Shown: piece by piece, positions 17,845-26,681 of the stretch
Layout: each line of letters opens with the position of its first letter
Numbering within the stretch: position 1 is the stretch's first letter
NCBI RefSeq assembly: GCF_900106045.1
Contig: NZ_LT629802.1
Location: 3,038,001 to 3,102,000, forward strand
DNA from: Pseudomonas mucidolens
GTDB taxonomy: Bacteria; Pseudomonadota; Gammaproteobacteria; Pseudomonadales; Pseudomonadaceae
Direction of reading: 5' to 3'
Length of the DNA: 64,000 nt
The notes under the pieces: model-generated
What the model saw: the letters and a program-made list of their open reading frames with translations, nothing else
What the model was told of the DNA's origin: nothing
Database searches by the model: none
Position numbers and translations under genes: made by a program

Positions 17845-19041
17845 TCAGGACTTGCCTGGTGATGTCCGGTGCGTGCAGAAGTTGATGAAGTGGCTTTCCG
17901 GCATGGGCCGAGCAAACAGAAAACCCTGGGCAAGCGTACCGCCCAACTCAATCAGGCGAGCCTGCTGCTCGACCGTTTCTACACCTTCGATAACCAGCGA
18001 GATGCCCAATGCTTGGGCCAGAGCCACCGAACAGCTGATGATCGCGGCGCTTTTGGGCTGGTTTTGCATCTTGCGAACGAACGCGCGATCAAGCTTGATC
18101 TGGCTGAATGGCAGCTCGCTTAGTCGATCCAGCGAAGAATAGCCGGCGCCAAAATCATCCATCGCCAAGCCACAGCCGAGCATACGCAGGCGCACCAAGT
18201 TCTCCAGGCTTCTGGCCGGTGCACTGATAAGGCCAGACTCGGTGATTTCGAACATCACGCTGGCCGCGGGCACCTGCGAGCGTTTGATCAGCATACTGAT
18301 GCGCTCGGGCAGCGCCGAGCAGGCCAACTGTGCAGGATGCAGGTTGAACGCCAGGTTGATTATACGCCCCTGTGCCGCCAGCCTTTGCTGCAGTGCCAGG
18401 CCCTGCTCGAACATCTGCCAGAACAATCGATTAATCAGGTTGTGCTTTTCCATCACGGGTAAAAAATGCATAGGCGCCAGCACCCCCCATTGGGGATGGG
18501 TCCAGCGCGCCAGCACTTCTGCGCCGACCAGCAACTGCCCCTTCATGGTAACCTTGGGTTGGTAATAGGCCTCGAACTCACCCTTATCGAGGCCCTCCTG
18601 CACGTCGCTCAAGGTGGGTAGCTCTGCGGACGACAACTGCCTAGGAGCTGCGCTGCAGTGTTCCCGGTACAGTTTGACCATCTGGCTGAACCCCTCCAGT
18701 TTAAACGGCTTGCCTAGGTCGCCCAAAAAGGTCAGACCCAGGCAGTGAATCATTGCGACCGTGGCCTGACGCAGAACCGGGTCCAGTTCGCTGCATAACA
18801 CCACCGCCCCGATTTTACCGCTGCTACTGGCATGACGAAGAAACGCCAGGCCATCCATACCGGCCATTTTCAGATCACAGAGGACAATGTCCACAGCGTC
18901 GCAGTCAGACAGCACAGCTACCGCCTCATGGCCATCCGCCGCTTGCAGGATGGGTCCCGGCAATACTTTTTCGAGCGCGGTCACGGTGACAAGGCGCTGG
19001 AAAGGTTCATCCTCCAGCACCAGAACAGTCAAGTCTTGCAT
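17845..19041 (-). CDS. Response regulator with EAL c-di-GMP phosphodiesterase output (RocR/PvrR-like)
   Basis: 398 residues from the ATG at 19041; an upstream TTG would add 7. The receiver (1-~125) keeps the phospho-acceptor Asp56 (VLCDLKM) and the Lys-Pro pair. The EAL domain (~145-390) has the variant EVL motif in AEVLARW and also the metal and catalytic set: N in AFNLHPAQL, E in ITESG, DD in AMDDFGAGYSS, K in IKLDRAF and E in VIEGVET. It therefore looks catalytically active. Such proteins hydrolyse c-di-GMP to pGpG. In RocR and PvrR this lowers cup fimbrial expression or competes with the DNA-binding regulator for phosphate. It is divergent from the LuxR regulator and upstream of the kinase in one operon. 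Confidence 0.92.
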   Translation of the reverse strand: MQDLTVLVLEDEPFQRLVTVTALEKVLPGPILQAADGHEAVAVLSDCDAVDIVLCDLKMAGMDGLAFLRHASSSGKIGAVVLCSELDPVLRQATVAMIHCLGLTFLGDLGKPFKLEGFSQMVKLYREHCSAAPRQLSSAELPTLSDVQEGLDKGEFEAYYQPKVTMKGQLLVGAEVLARWTHPQWGVLAPMHFLPVMEKHNLINRLFWQMFEQGLALQQRLAAQGRIINLAFNLHPAQLACSALPERISMLIKRSQVPAASVMFEITESGLISAPARSLENLVRLRMLGCGLAMDDFGAGYSSLDRLSELPFSQIKLDRAFVRKMQNQPKSAAIISCSVALAQALGISLVIEGVETVEQQARLIELGGTLAQGFLFARPMPESHFINFCTHRTSPGKS

Positions 19042-19084
19042 CGCAGGTCTACACGCACGCAATTGAAGGGGATACAGTGTACAA

Positions 19085-19138
19085 GTCGTATTTCCGACAC
19101 ATCCATGGGAGATTTCCTCTGCATCCTAGGAAATTTCC
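19085..19138. promoter_or_regulatory. Candidate regulator sites between the divergent EAL and LuxR-type genes
   Basis: GGAAATTTCC, a perfect 10-bp palindrome, lies at 19129-19138 inside TAGGAAATTTCC. A one-mismatch copy (GGAGATTTCC) lies 21 bp away at 19108-19117, on the same helix face. A weaker third element (GTATTTCC, within the inverted repeat GTCG..CGAC at 19085-19098) is another 21 bp out. The same 12-mer precedes the fimbrial operon at 19891. Binding by the adjacent LuxR-type regulator is an inference. Confidence 0.5.
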
Positions 19139-19252
19139 GAAAGCCAAGTAACAACAAGTACAGCGCTGTCCTACACGGCCAATAGTGTTAACCTTCTGCT
19201 AGCCAAGCTGTACCGTTCCATAACAAGCGTGTTTTCAAGGTAAATTCCCACT

Positions 19253-19882
19253 ATGCATAGCGTTCTGATAGTTGACGATCATCCGGTCATTCGACTTGCC
19301 GTCCGAGTCCTGCTGGAAAAGCACGGCATGCGCGTGGTAGGTGAGGCGGACAATGGAATCGATGCGGTTCAGCTAGTGCGCGAACTTACCCCGCAAGTGG
19401 TCATCCTCGATATTGGTATCCCCAAGCTGGATGGGTATACCGTTATTTCCCGAATCAAAGCACTGAATGTGCGTAGTGAAATACTCATTCTGACTTCGCA
19501 ACCTGCTGACTCGGTGTGCCGACGCTGTATCCAGTTAGGTGCTCGTGGTTTCGTTAATAAAGAAGAAGACTTAGGCAGCCTGATTACCGCGATTAAAGCG
19601 GTGGATACCGGCTATACATTCTTTCCCTCGCTGACGTTTGACAGTGTCAACCCTTCGGAAACAATATCAGAGCTGGAGCAAATTCGATCACTAACTGACC
19701 GCGAAGTAACAGTGCTGCAATATCTGGCCCAAGGTTACTCCAACAAACAGATTGGTGACATGCTCTTTCTCAGTAATAAAACCGTGAGCACCTACAAAAC
19801 TCGCCTACTACAAAAGCTGGGGGCCACGTCGTTGGTTGATTTAGCCGAGTTCGCCAAACGCAATGCGCTGACTGGCAATTAA
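19253..19882 (+). CDS. LuxR/NarL-family response regulator (RocA/BvgA/EvgA-like)
   Basis: 209 residues. The receiver domain (1-~120) has Asp53 as phospho-acceptor (VVILDIGIPKLDG). The HTH_LuxR domain (~140-205) shows LTDREVTVLQYLAQG and SNKTVSTYKTRLLQKL. This is the standard DNA-binding partner of BvgS-type kinases: BvgA with BvgS, RocA1 with RocS1, RcsB on PAPI-1. It is transcribed away from the EAL/kinase operon and towards the fimbrial genes, 165 bp upstream of the major pilin. I infer that it activates the fimbrial promoter. Confidence 0.93.
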   Translation: MHSVLIVDDHPVIRLAVRVLLEKHGMRVVGEADNGIDAVQLVRELTPQVVILDIGIPKLDGYTVISRIKALNVRSEILILTSQPADSVCRRCIQLGARGFVNKEEDLGSLITAIKAVDTGYTFFPSLTFDSVNPSETISELEQIRSLTDREVTVLQYLAQGYSNKQIGDMLFLSNKTVSTYKTRLLQKLGATSLVDLAEFAKRNALTGN

Positions 19883-19890
19883 ATAGCTCG

Positions 19891-19902
19891 TAGGAAATTT
19901 CC
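19891..19902. promoter_or_regulatory. Candidate regulator site upstream of the fimbrial operon
   Basis: TAGGAAATTTCC repeats exactly the 12-mer at 19127-19138. It lies 9 nt after the regulator's stop and 145 bp before the pilin start, a suitable activator distance. The pilin gene has a strong ribosome site (TAGGAG) and the intervening 130 bp hold no gene. Confidence 0.5.
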
Positions 19903-20046
19903 CAGGCCGGCATCGGCAACGTCCTACTCACTTCTTCCCTTTCTACACCTAGACTTACTCCAGCTCAACGGTACACAGGTATCAGAGCGAGAAGAGTGTT
20001 CCATTGAGCCCCTTCACGGACCTCAATATCAATCTAGGAGTATCAA

Positions 20047-20589
20047 ATGAAAGTTAGTTCGTTGGCTGGTGCAGTCATGGCAATTACTCTGGCAGCGACT
20101 TCTGCTGTCAGTTTTGCTGAAGACCAGGGTCACGGTGTTATTACCTTTAAAGGCGCGATTATTGACGCGCCTTGCTCCATTGCTCAAGAGTCTCAGTACC
20201 AAACAGTCGACATGGACCAAATCGCCAACGTCGCCCTGAAAAACGGCGGCAAATCCAACCCGACCACCTTCAAGATCGAGTTGCGCGGCTGTGAGCTGGG
20301 CGCTCTGAAAGCTGCAACTGCAACCTTCACTGGCTCGCCTGCGTCCAACCCTGACCTACTGGCGCTTAAAGGTACTGCCCAAGGTGCCAGCCTAGCCATT
20401 GCCGACCACACCGGCGCCCTGATCAAGCTCGGCAGTGCTTCGCCTGCGCAGACGTTATCCGATGGAAACACCTACCTGCAGTTCAATGCTTACCTGCAGG
20501 GCGACAAAGCCGGAGCCGAAGGGGCAGCGGCCGAGATCGTACCGGGTGACTTTGAGACCTTCGCTAACTTCACCCTCGCTTATCAGTAA
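20047..20589 (+). CDS. Major fimbrial subunit (chaperone-usher pilin)
   Basis: 180 residues: signal peptide to ~Ala24, then a type-1-pilin domain with the conserved Cys pair (APCSI and RGCEL), GTAQGASLAI, FNAYLQG and a C-terminal FTLAYQ strand with the penultimate Tyr used in chaperone binding. As the first gene after the promoter, with a strong ribosome site, it is likely the major shaft subunit. It is exported by Sec and polymerised by the usher at 21254. Small polar Ala/Gly-rich loops fit a shaft pilin. Confidence 0.9.
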   Translation: MKVSSLAGAVMAITLAATSAVSFAEDQGHGVITFKGAIIDAPCSIAQESQYQTVDMDQIANVALKNGGKSNPTTFKIELRGCELGALKAATATFTGSPASNPDLLALKGTAQGASLAIADHTGALIKLGSASPAQTLSDGNTYLQFNAYLQGDKAGAEGAAAEIVPGDFETFANFTLAYQ

Positions 20590-20660
20590 CGTCATTCGTC
20601 ACTGAGGCGCCCCGCAGTGTGCAATGGCTGCGTACTGCGGGGAAGCTTGCGGAGATTTAC

Positions 20661-21209
20661 ATGATTCGCTCAATCGCACTTTCGCTGATACCGCTGACGC
20701 TGTTCATGGTTGGCGAGCCCGCTCGTGCCACTGAGGCAGTGTCTGGCGGTGCACTCAAGGGGCGCGTTCAACTAGCCGGAAGCATTGTCGATAGCGCCTG
20801 CACCATTCGCGTGGGCAATGAAAGTCAAACAATTTCCTTTAAACCCACAGTATTAAGCGGGTTAGTCAGCGGCGATAGTACCTCGCAACAACCCATCAAC
20901 ATTTATGTCAGTGATTGTACAACTTATCATGCACTTAGAAGTCCACTGCCGCCACAACTTTTCAAGCTATCATTTGAAGGTGAAACTGACGGCAAACACT
21001 TTGGTACTCAGGGGACTGCTCAAGGCATTGCCTTACAGATAAAAGACGAACACGGGAAGTTAATCTCCCCAGGCATGTTACTTGACCACAGCATGCAATC
21101 TGCCGACATATTAATTCTTAATTACTACCTGACCCTCGTCGGTAGCGGTCATGTGCTTAAAGCGGGCGATTATCACGCCACAATCAAGCTGAATATTCAA
21201 CACTTCTGA
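20661..21209 (+). CDS. Fimbrial subunit, second pilin
   Basis: 182 residues from the ATG at 20661, chosen because GGAG lies 7 nt upstream and a signal peptide (MIRSIALSLIPLTLFMVGEPARA) starts there. A pilin domain follows with Cys pair (SACTI, SDCTT), GTAQGIALQI and the C-terminal strand ATIKLNIQHF. It lies 71 bp after the major pilin and just before the usher gene. It could be a minor shaft or terminator subunit. Recognisable as a pilin; its specific role is not known. Confidence 0.85.
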   Translation: MIRSIALSLIPLTLFMVGEPARATEAVSGGALKGRVQLAGSIVDSACTIRVGNESQTISFKPTVLSGLVSGDSTSQQPINIYVSDCTTYHALRSPLPPQLFKLSFEGETDGKHFGTQGTAQGIALQIKDEHGKLISPGMLLDHSMQSADILILNYYLTLVGSGHVLKAGDYHATIKLNIQHF

Positions 21210-21253
21210 ACTGCAGACACTGATTGTGCAGTGTTACACAAGGACTTATTCAC

Positions 21254-23743
21254 GTGGATCACCGTAAGGTATTGGCTACCATGACGCTGTGTTTTTTCGC
21301 CTCGTGTGTAAGTGCTGCCGAAGAATTCCAATTCAACACCGATGTATTGGACCTCAAGGATCGCGAGAATCTTGATCTGGGGGTGTTTGCCTCGGCCAAC
21401 TTCATCATGCCCGGCCAATACACTCTAATGGTTCACGTGAACAGCGATACATTGACCGAGTTCCCAGTCGACTATTTTCTGGCCGAGGGCGACCCAAAAA
21501 GCAGTGTTGCCTGTCTTTCACCGGCAATTGTCGATGAACTGGGCCTGAAAGAAAACGTCCTCAGAACTTTGAAATGGTGGCACGACGGCGCCTGCCTGAA
21601 CCTCGACAGCGTTCCTGGTATGCAGGCACGTGGCAACTTGGGCACAGCTGGGCTATATCTGAGCATCCCCCAGGACCAGTTGGAGTACACCGCAGCCAAC
21701 TGGGATCCGCCTTCGCGCTGGGACAATGGCATTGGCGGCATACTTTTCGACTACAACATCAACGCCCAGACCACCGAGCGCAACCACGGTAAAGGGCGCA
21801 GTGACCAGCTCAGTGGGAATGGTACCGCCGGTGTCAACCTAGGCGCTTGGCGCTTGCGCGGCGACTGGCAGACTCAAATGCAACGCAGTGCTGACCAACC
21901 GTCGCTACAGCAATTTGCGTGGAGCCGTTTTTATGCGTTGCGTGCCATACCGGCGCTGCGCTCTAGCCTCATCATCGGTGAGGACTACCTAGACTCAAAC
22001 CTGTTCGGTAGTTTCCGCTACACCGGAGGCAACCTGAGCAGTAACGACAACATGCTGCCACCCAACCTCAGGGGGTATGCCCCTGAAGTCAGTGGAGTGG
22101 CTCGCACCAACGCCCATGTGGTGATTCGCCAACAAGGCCGTGTGCTCTATGACACCCAGGTGCCGCCTGGCGCGTTTCGTATTCAAGATCTTAACGACGC
22201 TGTCTCCGGTCAACTCGATGTGCGCGTTGAAGAGCAGGACGGCAGCACTCAGGAGTTTCAAATCGATACCGCCAGCATTCCATACCTGACCCGTCCGGGC
22301 ACGGTGCGCTACAAGCTTGCGGCCGGCAAACCCTCCGATTGGGAACATCAAGTCGATGGGCCCGCTTTTGCCACTGGCGAGTTTTCCTGGGGGGTGAGCA
22401 ATGGTTGGTCGCTGTATGGCGGCGGCCTCGGTGCTAAGGACTACGGTTCCTTGGCTGTGGGTGTGGGACGCGACCTAATGGCGTTCGGCGCGCTGTCCTT
22501 CGATGTCACTCAGTCGCGGGCGACCCTACCGGAACACGACTCATTGAGCGGTAAGTCTTATCGTGCCAGTTATTCCAAACGCTTCGATGAGTACGACAGT
22601 CAGGTCACCTTCGCCGGTTACCGGTTCTCAGAGGAGAACTACATGAGCATGAACGAATTCATCGAAGCCCGGCGTGGGGGACAGCCGCTAAACCAAAGCA
22701 AGGAACTGTACACGGCGACATTAAGTAAGCAGTTTCGCGATTCCGCGCTCAGCGTGTACTTCAATTACAACCACCAAACCTACTGGAGCAGCCAGGCGAG
22801 CGATCGCTACAGCCTTTCGTTATCTCGCTACTTTGATGTGGGAGGATTGAAAAACCTCAGCCTATCGCTGACTGCGTACCAGAACAAGGCCAACGGAACC
22901 TCCGATGACGGTGCCTATCTGTCGGTTAGCATCCCCTGGGACAGCACCGGCTCATTCAGCTTCAGCTCATCGTTCAACCGCGGTGAAAGCAGCCATAGTA
23001 TGAGCTATTACGACCGTATCGATGAGCGTAATAATTACATGCTCAGCGCCGGTTCAACTCCAAACGGCACAACTGCCAGCGGCTTCCTTTCCCATGATGG
23101 TGATCAGGCCCAGGTTGTGGCTAGCGCCAGTTACCAGGCCGGTGAGTACACCTCAGCAGGCTTGTCCCTCCAAGGCGGTGCGACATTGACTGGTCAAGGC
23201 GCGGCGCTGCACCGCAGCAGCATCATGGGCGGTACCCGGCTACTAGTGGATACCCAAGGTGTAGCGAATGTACCGGTGCGCGGCAACGGCGCGGTAACTC
23301 GTACCAACCGATTCGGCAAAGCGGTAATTACCGACGTCAACAGCTACTACCGTAACCAGGCCAACATTGTCCTGGACAGTCTGTCTGACGAGGTGGAAGC
23401 CACCCAGTCAGTCACCCAGGCGACTCTGACCGAGGGTGCGATTGGCTACCGCCGTTTCGATGTGATTTCCGGGCACAAGGCCATGGTCATCATCCGTATG
23501 GCTAACCGCAATGCACCGCCGTTTGGCGCGACCGCACAGAACAGCCGTGGCCAAGAAACGGGCATTGTCGGCGAAGAAGGATCGACTTACCTGAGCGGTA
23601 TGAAGCCGGGCGAAACCATGTCGCTGCATTGGGATGGCAGCGCACGCTGCCATTTCACCCTGCCCAACCAAGTAGCAGCGCTTGAACGACAACTAGAGCT
23701 GCTGTGCCAGCCCGTCAGCGACGCAGACGACTCCGCCGCTTAA
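21254..23743 (+). CDS. Outer-membrane fimbrial usher
   Basis: About 829 residues from a GTG at 21254 with AAGGA nine bases before it; a TTG at 21224 is less likely. Signal peptide (VLATMTLCFFASCVSA), N-terminal periplasmic domain starting FQFNTDVLD as in other ushers, a 24-strand barrel with plug (~150-650), and a C-terminal domain with the Cys pair CHFTL/LLC. Ushers thread pilin-chaperone complexes through the outer membrane. Full length for the family. Its 3' end is 22 bp before the chaperone gene. Confidence 0.94.
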   Translation: MDHRKVLATMTLCFFASCVSAAEEFQFNTDVLDLKDRENLDLGVFASANFIMPGQYTLMVHVNSDTLTEFPVDYFLAEGDPKSSVACLSPAIVDELGLKENVLRTLKWWHDGACLNLDSVPGMQARGNLGTAGLYLSIPQDQLEYTAANWDPPSRWDNGIGGILFDYNINAQTTERNHGKGRSDQLSGNGTAGVNLGAWRLRGDWQTQMQRSADQPSLQQFAWSRFYALRAIPALRSSLIIGEDYLDSNLFGSFRYTGGNLSSNDNMLPPNLRGYAPEVSGVARTNAHVVIRQQGRVLYDTQVPPGAFRIQDLNDAVSGQLDVRVEEQDGSTQEFQIDTASIPYLTRPGTVRYKLAAGKPSDWEHQVDGPAFATGEFSWGVSNGWSLYGGGLGAKDYGSLAVGVGRDLMAFGALSFDVTQSRATLPEHDSLSGKSYRASYSKRFDEYDSQVTFAGYRFSEENYMSMNEFIEARRGGQPLNQSKELYTATLSKQFRDSALSVYFNYNHQTYWSSQASDRYSLSLSRYFDVGGLKNLSLSLTAYQNKANGTSDDGAYLSVSIPWDSTGSFSFSSSFNRGESSHSMSYYDRIDERNNYMLSAGSTPNGTTASGFLSHDGDQAQVVASASYQAGEYTSAGLSLQGGATLTGQGAALHRSSIMGGTRLLVDTQGVANVPVRGNGAVTRTNRFGKAVITDVNSYYRNQANIVLDSLSDEVEATQSVTQATLTEGAIGYRRFDVISGHKAMVIIRMANRNAPPFGATAQNSRGQETGIVGEEGSTYLSGMKPGETMSLHWDGSARCHFTLPNQVAALERQLELLCQPVSDADDSAA

Positions 23744-23765
23744 TCTATTTGCAACAGGTACTTAT

Positions 23766-24524
23766 ATGAATATCAGCTTCAAACGCAACACCCTTACCCT
23801 CCTCGCGCTGTTCGGCGCCTGCGCGGCGCAAACCAGCCTGGCCGCTGTGTCGCTGGACCGCACCCGGGTAATTTTCACCGGCAGCGAGAAGTCGGTCAGT
23901 CTCAGCGTCAGCAACCAAAATACCCAGCTGCCTTACTTGGCACAGGCCTGGATCGAAAACGAGCACGCGGAAAAGATAACCAGTCCCCTTGTAGTGCTAC
24001 CGCCGATCCAGCGTTTAGAAGCTGGTACCAATAGTCAAGTGAAGATCCAGGGTCTGCCTGAACTAAGCCGACTGCCCCAGGACCGCGAATCACTGTTCTA
24101 CTTCAACCTGCGGGAAATTCCGCCGCGCAGCGATAAGCCGAACACCTTGCAAATTGCTCTGCAAACGCGGGTAAAGCTGTTTTATCGACCTGTATCGATC
24201 GCCCGTAAAGTCGGTGTCAATGAAGCCCCCTGGCAGGAAAAGCTGACCCTGATCCGCCAGGACGATCGTTACCTGGTGAACAACCCTACGCCCTACTACG
24301 TCACTGTGATCGATGCCGCCCGTGACCTCAAGGCTACCAGCTCAACTGACTTCAAACCCTTGATGATCAGCCCCAAAGGCCAACTCGATCTGGGCGTGAG
24401 CAGCAAAGCACTGGGCGACAAGCCAGTACTAACCTACGTCAACGACTACGGGGGCCGCCCGCAATTGCAGTTCAGCTGTGCCGCAGGCACCTGCACCGCC
24501 AGTCCCGTCACCGATAAACACTGA
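23766..24524 (+). CDS. Periplasmic fimbrial chaperone (PapD family)
   Basis: 252 residues: signal peptide to ~Ala27, then two Ig-like domains. Strand A1 and early motifs are present (LDRTRVIFTGSEKSVSLSV, LPYLAQAWIEN), followed by LFYFNLREIPP, which contains the family's signature segment, and the subunit-anchoring Arg/Lys pair (TRVKLFYRP). A Cys pair (FSCAAGTC) near the C-terminus is slightly unusual. It keeps pilins folded by donor-strand complementation and delivers them to the usher. AGG sits 7 nt before the ATG. Confidence 0.94.
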   Translation: MNISFKRNTLTLLALFGACAAQTSLAAVSLDRTRVIFTGSEKSVSLSVSNQNTQLPYLAQAWIENEHAEKITSPLVVLPPIQRLEAGTNSQVKIQGLPELSRLPQDRESLFYFNLREIPPRSDKPNTLQIALQTRVKLFYRPVSIARKVGVNEAPWQEKLTLIRQDDRYLVNNPTPYYVTVIDAARDLKATSSTDFKPLMISPKGQLDLGVSSKALGDKPVLTYVNDYGGRPQLQFSCAAGTCTASPVTDKH

Positions 24525-24559
24525 CACCGAGCCATGACCTGTTCAAGTGAGGGCAAATC

Positions 24560-25138
24560 ATGATGCCTATAACCCGTAACTGCCTAGCGGCCTTGCTTTG
24601 CAGTGCCAGCGTTTCGACTTGCTCTGACGCCGCTGACATTCTTGCACAGACTGCTGAGTTTCAAGTGACTGGAACCTTGCTTGAAAGCGCCTGTTACTTA
24701 GACCCAAGTTCCGCCTATCAGAGCTTGGCGCTAGGCGACCTGAGCACCGCCCGCTTACTGCACGTCGGGGATCAGGGAGCGCCTGTCGCCCTGCACCTCA
24801 AGTTGCAAGGCTGTGTGCGCAGTGACGGCGGCCGCCGTGATGATCAGCAAGGTATTTTAGTCTGGAGCGCGATCGAGCCTGTGGCTGCTGTCGCTTTCGA
24901 CGCCGTAGCCGACGCCGATACACCCGCGCTAATAAAGGTAGTTGGTGCCGAGGGCTTCGGCCTGCGATTGCTCGATATTCAAGGCAACGACGTACGCCTG
25001 GGCCGAACCGCGCCAGCTTGGTTCATCTCACCTGGCGATGACCAGTTGACCTACTACATCCGCCCTGAGCGTACGGCAGCGCCGCTACGCCCAGGCACCT
25101 TCCGCGCCAGCCTAAATGTGCACTTGGCGTATGACTGA
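24560..25138 (+). CDS. Fimbrial minor subunit
   Basis: 192 residues with signal peptide (CLAALLCSASVSTCSDAAD), GTLLESACYLDP and LQGCV as the Cys pair, GFGLRLLD in place of the usual GIALQI, and a C-terminal strand LNVHLAYD with Tyr near the end. GAGGG precedes the ATG. The insertion around residues 90-130 makes it longer than the shaft pilin, as in adaptor subunits. Its start is 36 bp after the chaperone gene. Confidence 0.82.
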   Translation: MMPITRNCLAALLCSASVSTCSDAADILAQTAEFQVTGTLLESACYLDPSSAYQSLALGDLSTARLLHVGDQGAPVALHLKLQGCVRSDGGRRDDQQGILVWSAIEPVAAVAFDAVADADTPALIKVVGAEGFGLRLLDIQGNDVRLGRTAPAWFISPGDDQLTYYIRPERTAAPLRPGTFRASLNVHLAYD

Positions 25139-25148
25139 GGCTCTCGTG

Positions 25149-25634
25149 ATGAATGTCGGACGCGCTGCACTGCTGGCAGTACTGGCTATTTGTGCATCCT
25201 CTACCTTCGCTGCCGAGCAGCAGGTGGTAACGATCAAAGGTGTTGTATACGCCGCGATTCCTTGCGTGATCAATAACAACAAGCCCTTTACTCAACCGTT
25301 TGGTGATGTTCAGACTGCGGGTATCGATGGTTACTACAAAACCATCACCCTTGATTATTCGCTCGATTGCAGTCGTTCTACGACCAATGAATTGCGAATG
25401 CAAGTGCGCGGCAACGATGCAGGTTTCGACACCTCGCTGCTGCTAGTACCGGGCTACGACAACCTCGGTGTTGCTCTAAAAAAAGACGGAACAAGGCTTG
25501 CCATAAATACTTGGTCAGACTTCGACACCAACAAAAAGCCAGTACTGCAAGCGGTACTTGTCAAGCGCCAGAACAGCGATATCAAGGCCGGTGTCTTCAA
25601 GGCCAGTGCAACCCTCGTGGTGGATTATCGATGA
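25149..25634 (+). CDS. Fimbrial minor subunit
   Basis: 161 residues from the ATG at 25149, with GAGG eight nt upstream formed by the end of the previous gene. Signal peptide (LLAVLAICASSTFA), then a small pilin-like domain with Cys pair (IPCVINNN, SLDCSRS), a YYKTITLDYSLDC strand and terminal TLVVDYR. It is shorter and more divergent than the shaft pilin. Its stop overlaps the next start (ATGA), so the two are translationally coupled. Confidence 0.8.
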   Translation: MNVGRAALLAVLAICASSTFAAEQQVVTIKGVVYAAIPCVINNNKPFTQPFGDVQTAGIDGYYKTITLDYSLDCSRSTTNELRMQVRGNDAGFDTSLLLVPGYDNLGVALKKDGTRLAINTWSDFDTNKKPVLQAVLVKRQNSDIKAGVFKASATLVVDYR

Positions 25635-26134
25635 ACACTCTGCATCGCGTGATGGCAATACTATCAATCGCGCTCCTATCCATTCCCTGTGTTGTAGCAG
25701 ACAACCTGCTGTTCACCGGTAACCTGCTGGCACCGCCCGTCTGCAAAGTCAGCGACAAAGATGGACGTATCGACGTGCGATTCAAGAACAACATCGCCGT
25801 CAACCGTATCGATGGCGAGCTTTATCGCCAAGCGATTCCCTACCAGATCGAATGCCCGGGTGCAGCCGGTGCCGGTATCACCTGGCACATGCGCCTGACC
25901 CTCAAAGGTATCGACGCTCACTTCGACCCCACCGCGCTCAAAACCTCGGTGAAGGACTTGGGAATCAAGGTATTGCTCGCCGGTACCCCATTGATTCCCA
26001 ATCAGCCCCGAGATATCGATGTCAACGCATCGACTCCGCCAGTGCTGGAGGCCGTGCCGGTGAAGCTTACCGGCGCAGCGTTGCCCAGCACCGACTTTAC
26101 CGCATCGGCGCTACTGATGGCCGAACTCTACTAG
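25631..26134 (+). CDS. Fimbrial minor subunit
   Basis: 167 residues from the ATG at 25631, which overlaps the previous stop by 4 bp. Signal peptide (MAILSIALLSIPCVVA), then LFTGNLLAPPVCKV, YQIECPG as second Cys, and a final strand ALLMAELY. It resembles the preceding subunit in length and strand order; the two may be an adaptor pair. Function within the tip is inferred from position. Confidence 0.8.
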   Translation: MNTLHRVMAILSIALLSIPCVVADNLLFTGNLLAPPVCKVSDKDGRIDVRFKNNIAVNRIDGELYRQAIPYQIECPGAAGAGITWHMRLTLKGIDAHFDPTALKTSVKDLGIKVLLAGTPLIPNQPRDIDVNASTPPVLEAVPVKLTGAALPSTDFTASALLMAELY

Positions 26135-26142
26135 GAGGCTCT

Positions 26143-26676
26143 ATGGGCAAGTGGGCCATTACCCTGAGCGCCTGGGTCACCGCCAGCCTGTGGTTGTCGG
26201 CGGTACAGGCAGCAGAAGACAACCTGTACTTCTCCGGAACGCTGGTGAATGAGCCATGCGTGCTGGATGAGAGAGATGAGTTGATCAAACTAGACTTTAA
26301 AAGCGTAATCGACAAAGACCTATACCTTAACGGCAGAACCCGAGGAAACCTTATCGATCTGCACCTTAAAAATTGCGACTTGGACGTCGGTAAACGCATG
26401 GTCAGCATCACTTTCAATGGTAACGAAAGCAGCGCCCTTCCCGGACTGCTGGTGCTCCAAAGCGCCAGCGTGCAAGGCCTGCTGGTGGGGCTGGAGACAA
26501 CGGGCGGTGAGGCCTTGCCGTTGAACAAGAGTCACCGTATGGGGGAGCTTTCTAGTGGCAACAACCTAGTCAGCTTCAATGCATACCTTCAAGGGGAACC
26601 CGAGGTGCTGGCAAATCGCGCACTAGGGTTAGGCGACTTTGAAGCATCCCTGACCTTTGCTTTGAGTTACGAGTAA
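26143..26676 (+). CDS. Fimbrial minor subunit
   Basis: 177 residues from the ATG at 26143 after a strong TAGGAGG. Signal peptide (ITLSAWVTASLWLSAVQA), LYFSGTLVNEPCVLDE and LKNCDLD as Cys pair, VQGLLVGLET, VSFNAYLQGEP and terminal FEASLTFALSYE. The FNAYLQG/F-T-A-Y pattern is closer to the major pilin than to the two genes before it, so this may be a shaft-tip adaptor. It is followed 5 bp later by the adhesin gene. Confidence 0.82.
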   Translation: MGKWAITLSAWVTASLWLSAVQAAEDNLYFSGTLVNEPCVLDERDELIKLDFKSVIDKDLYLNGRTRGNLIDLHLKNCDLDVGKRMVSITFNGNESSALPGLLVLQSASVQGLLVGLETTGGEALPLNKSHRMGELSSGNNLVSFNAYLQGEPEVLANRALGLGDFEASLTFALSYE

Positions 26677-26681
26677 CCATC

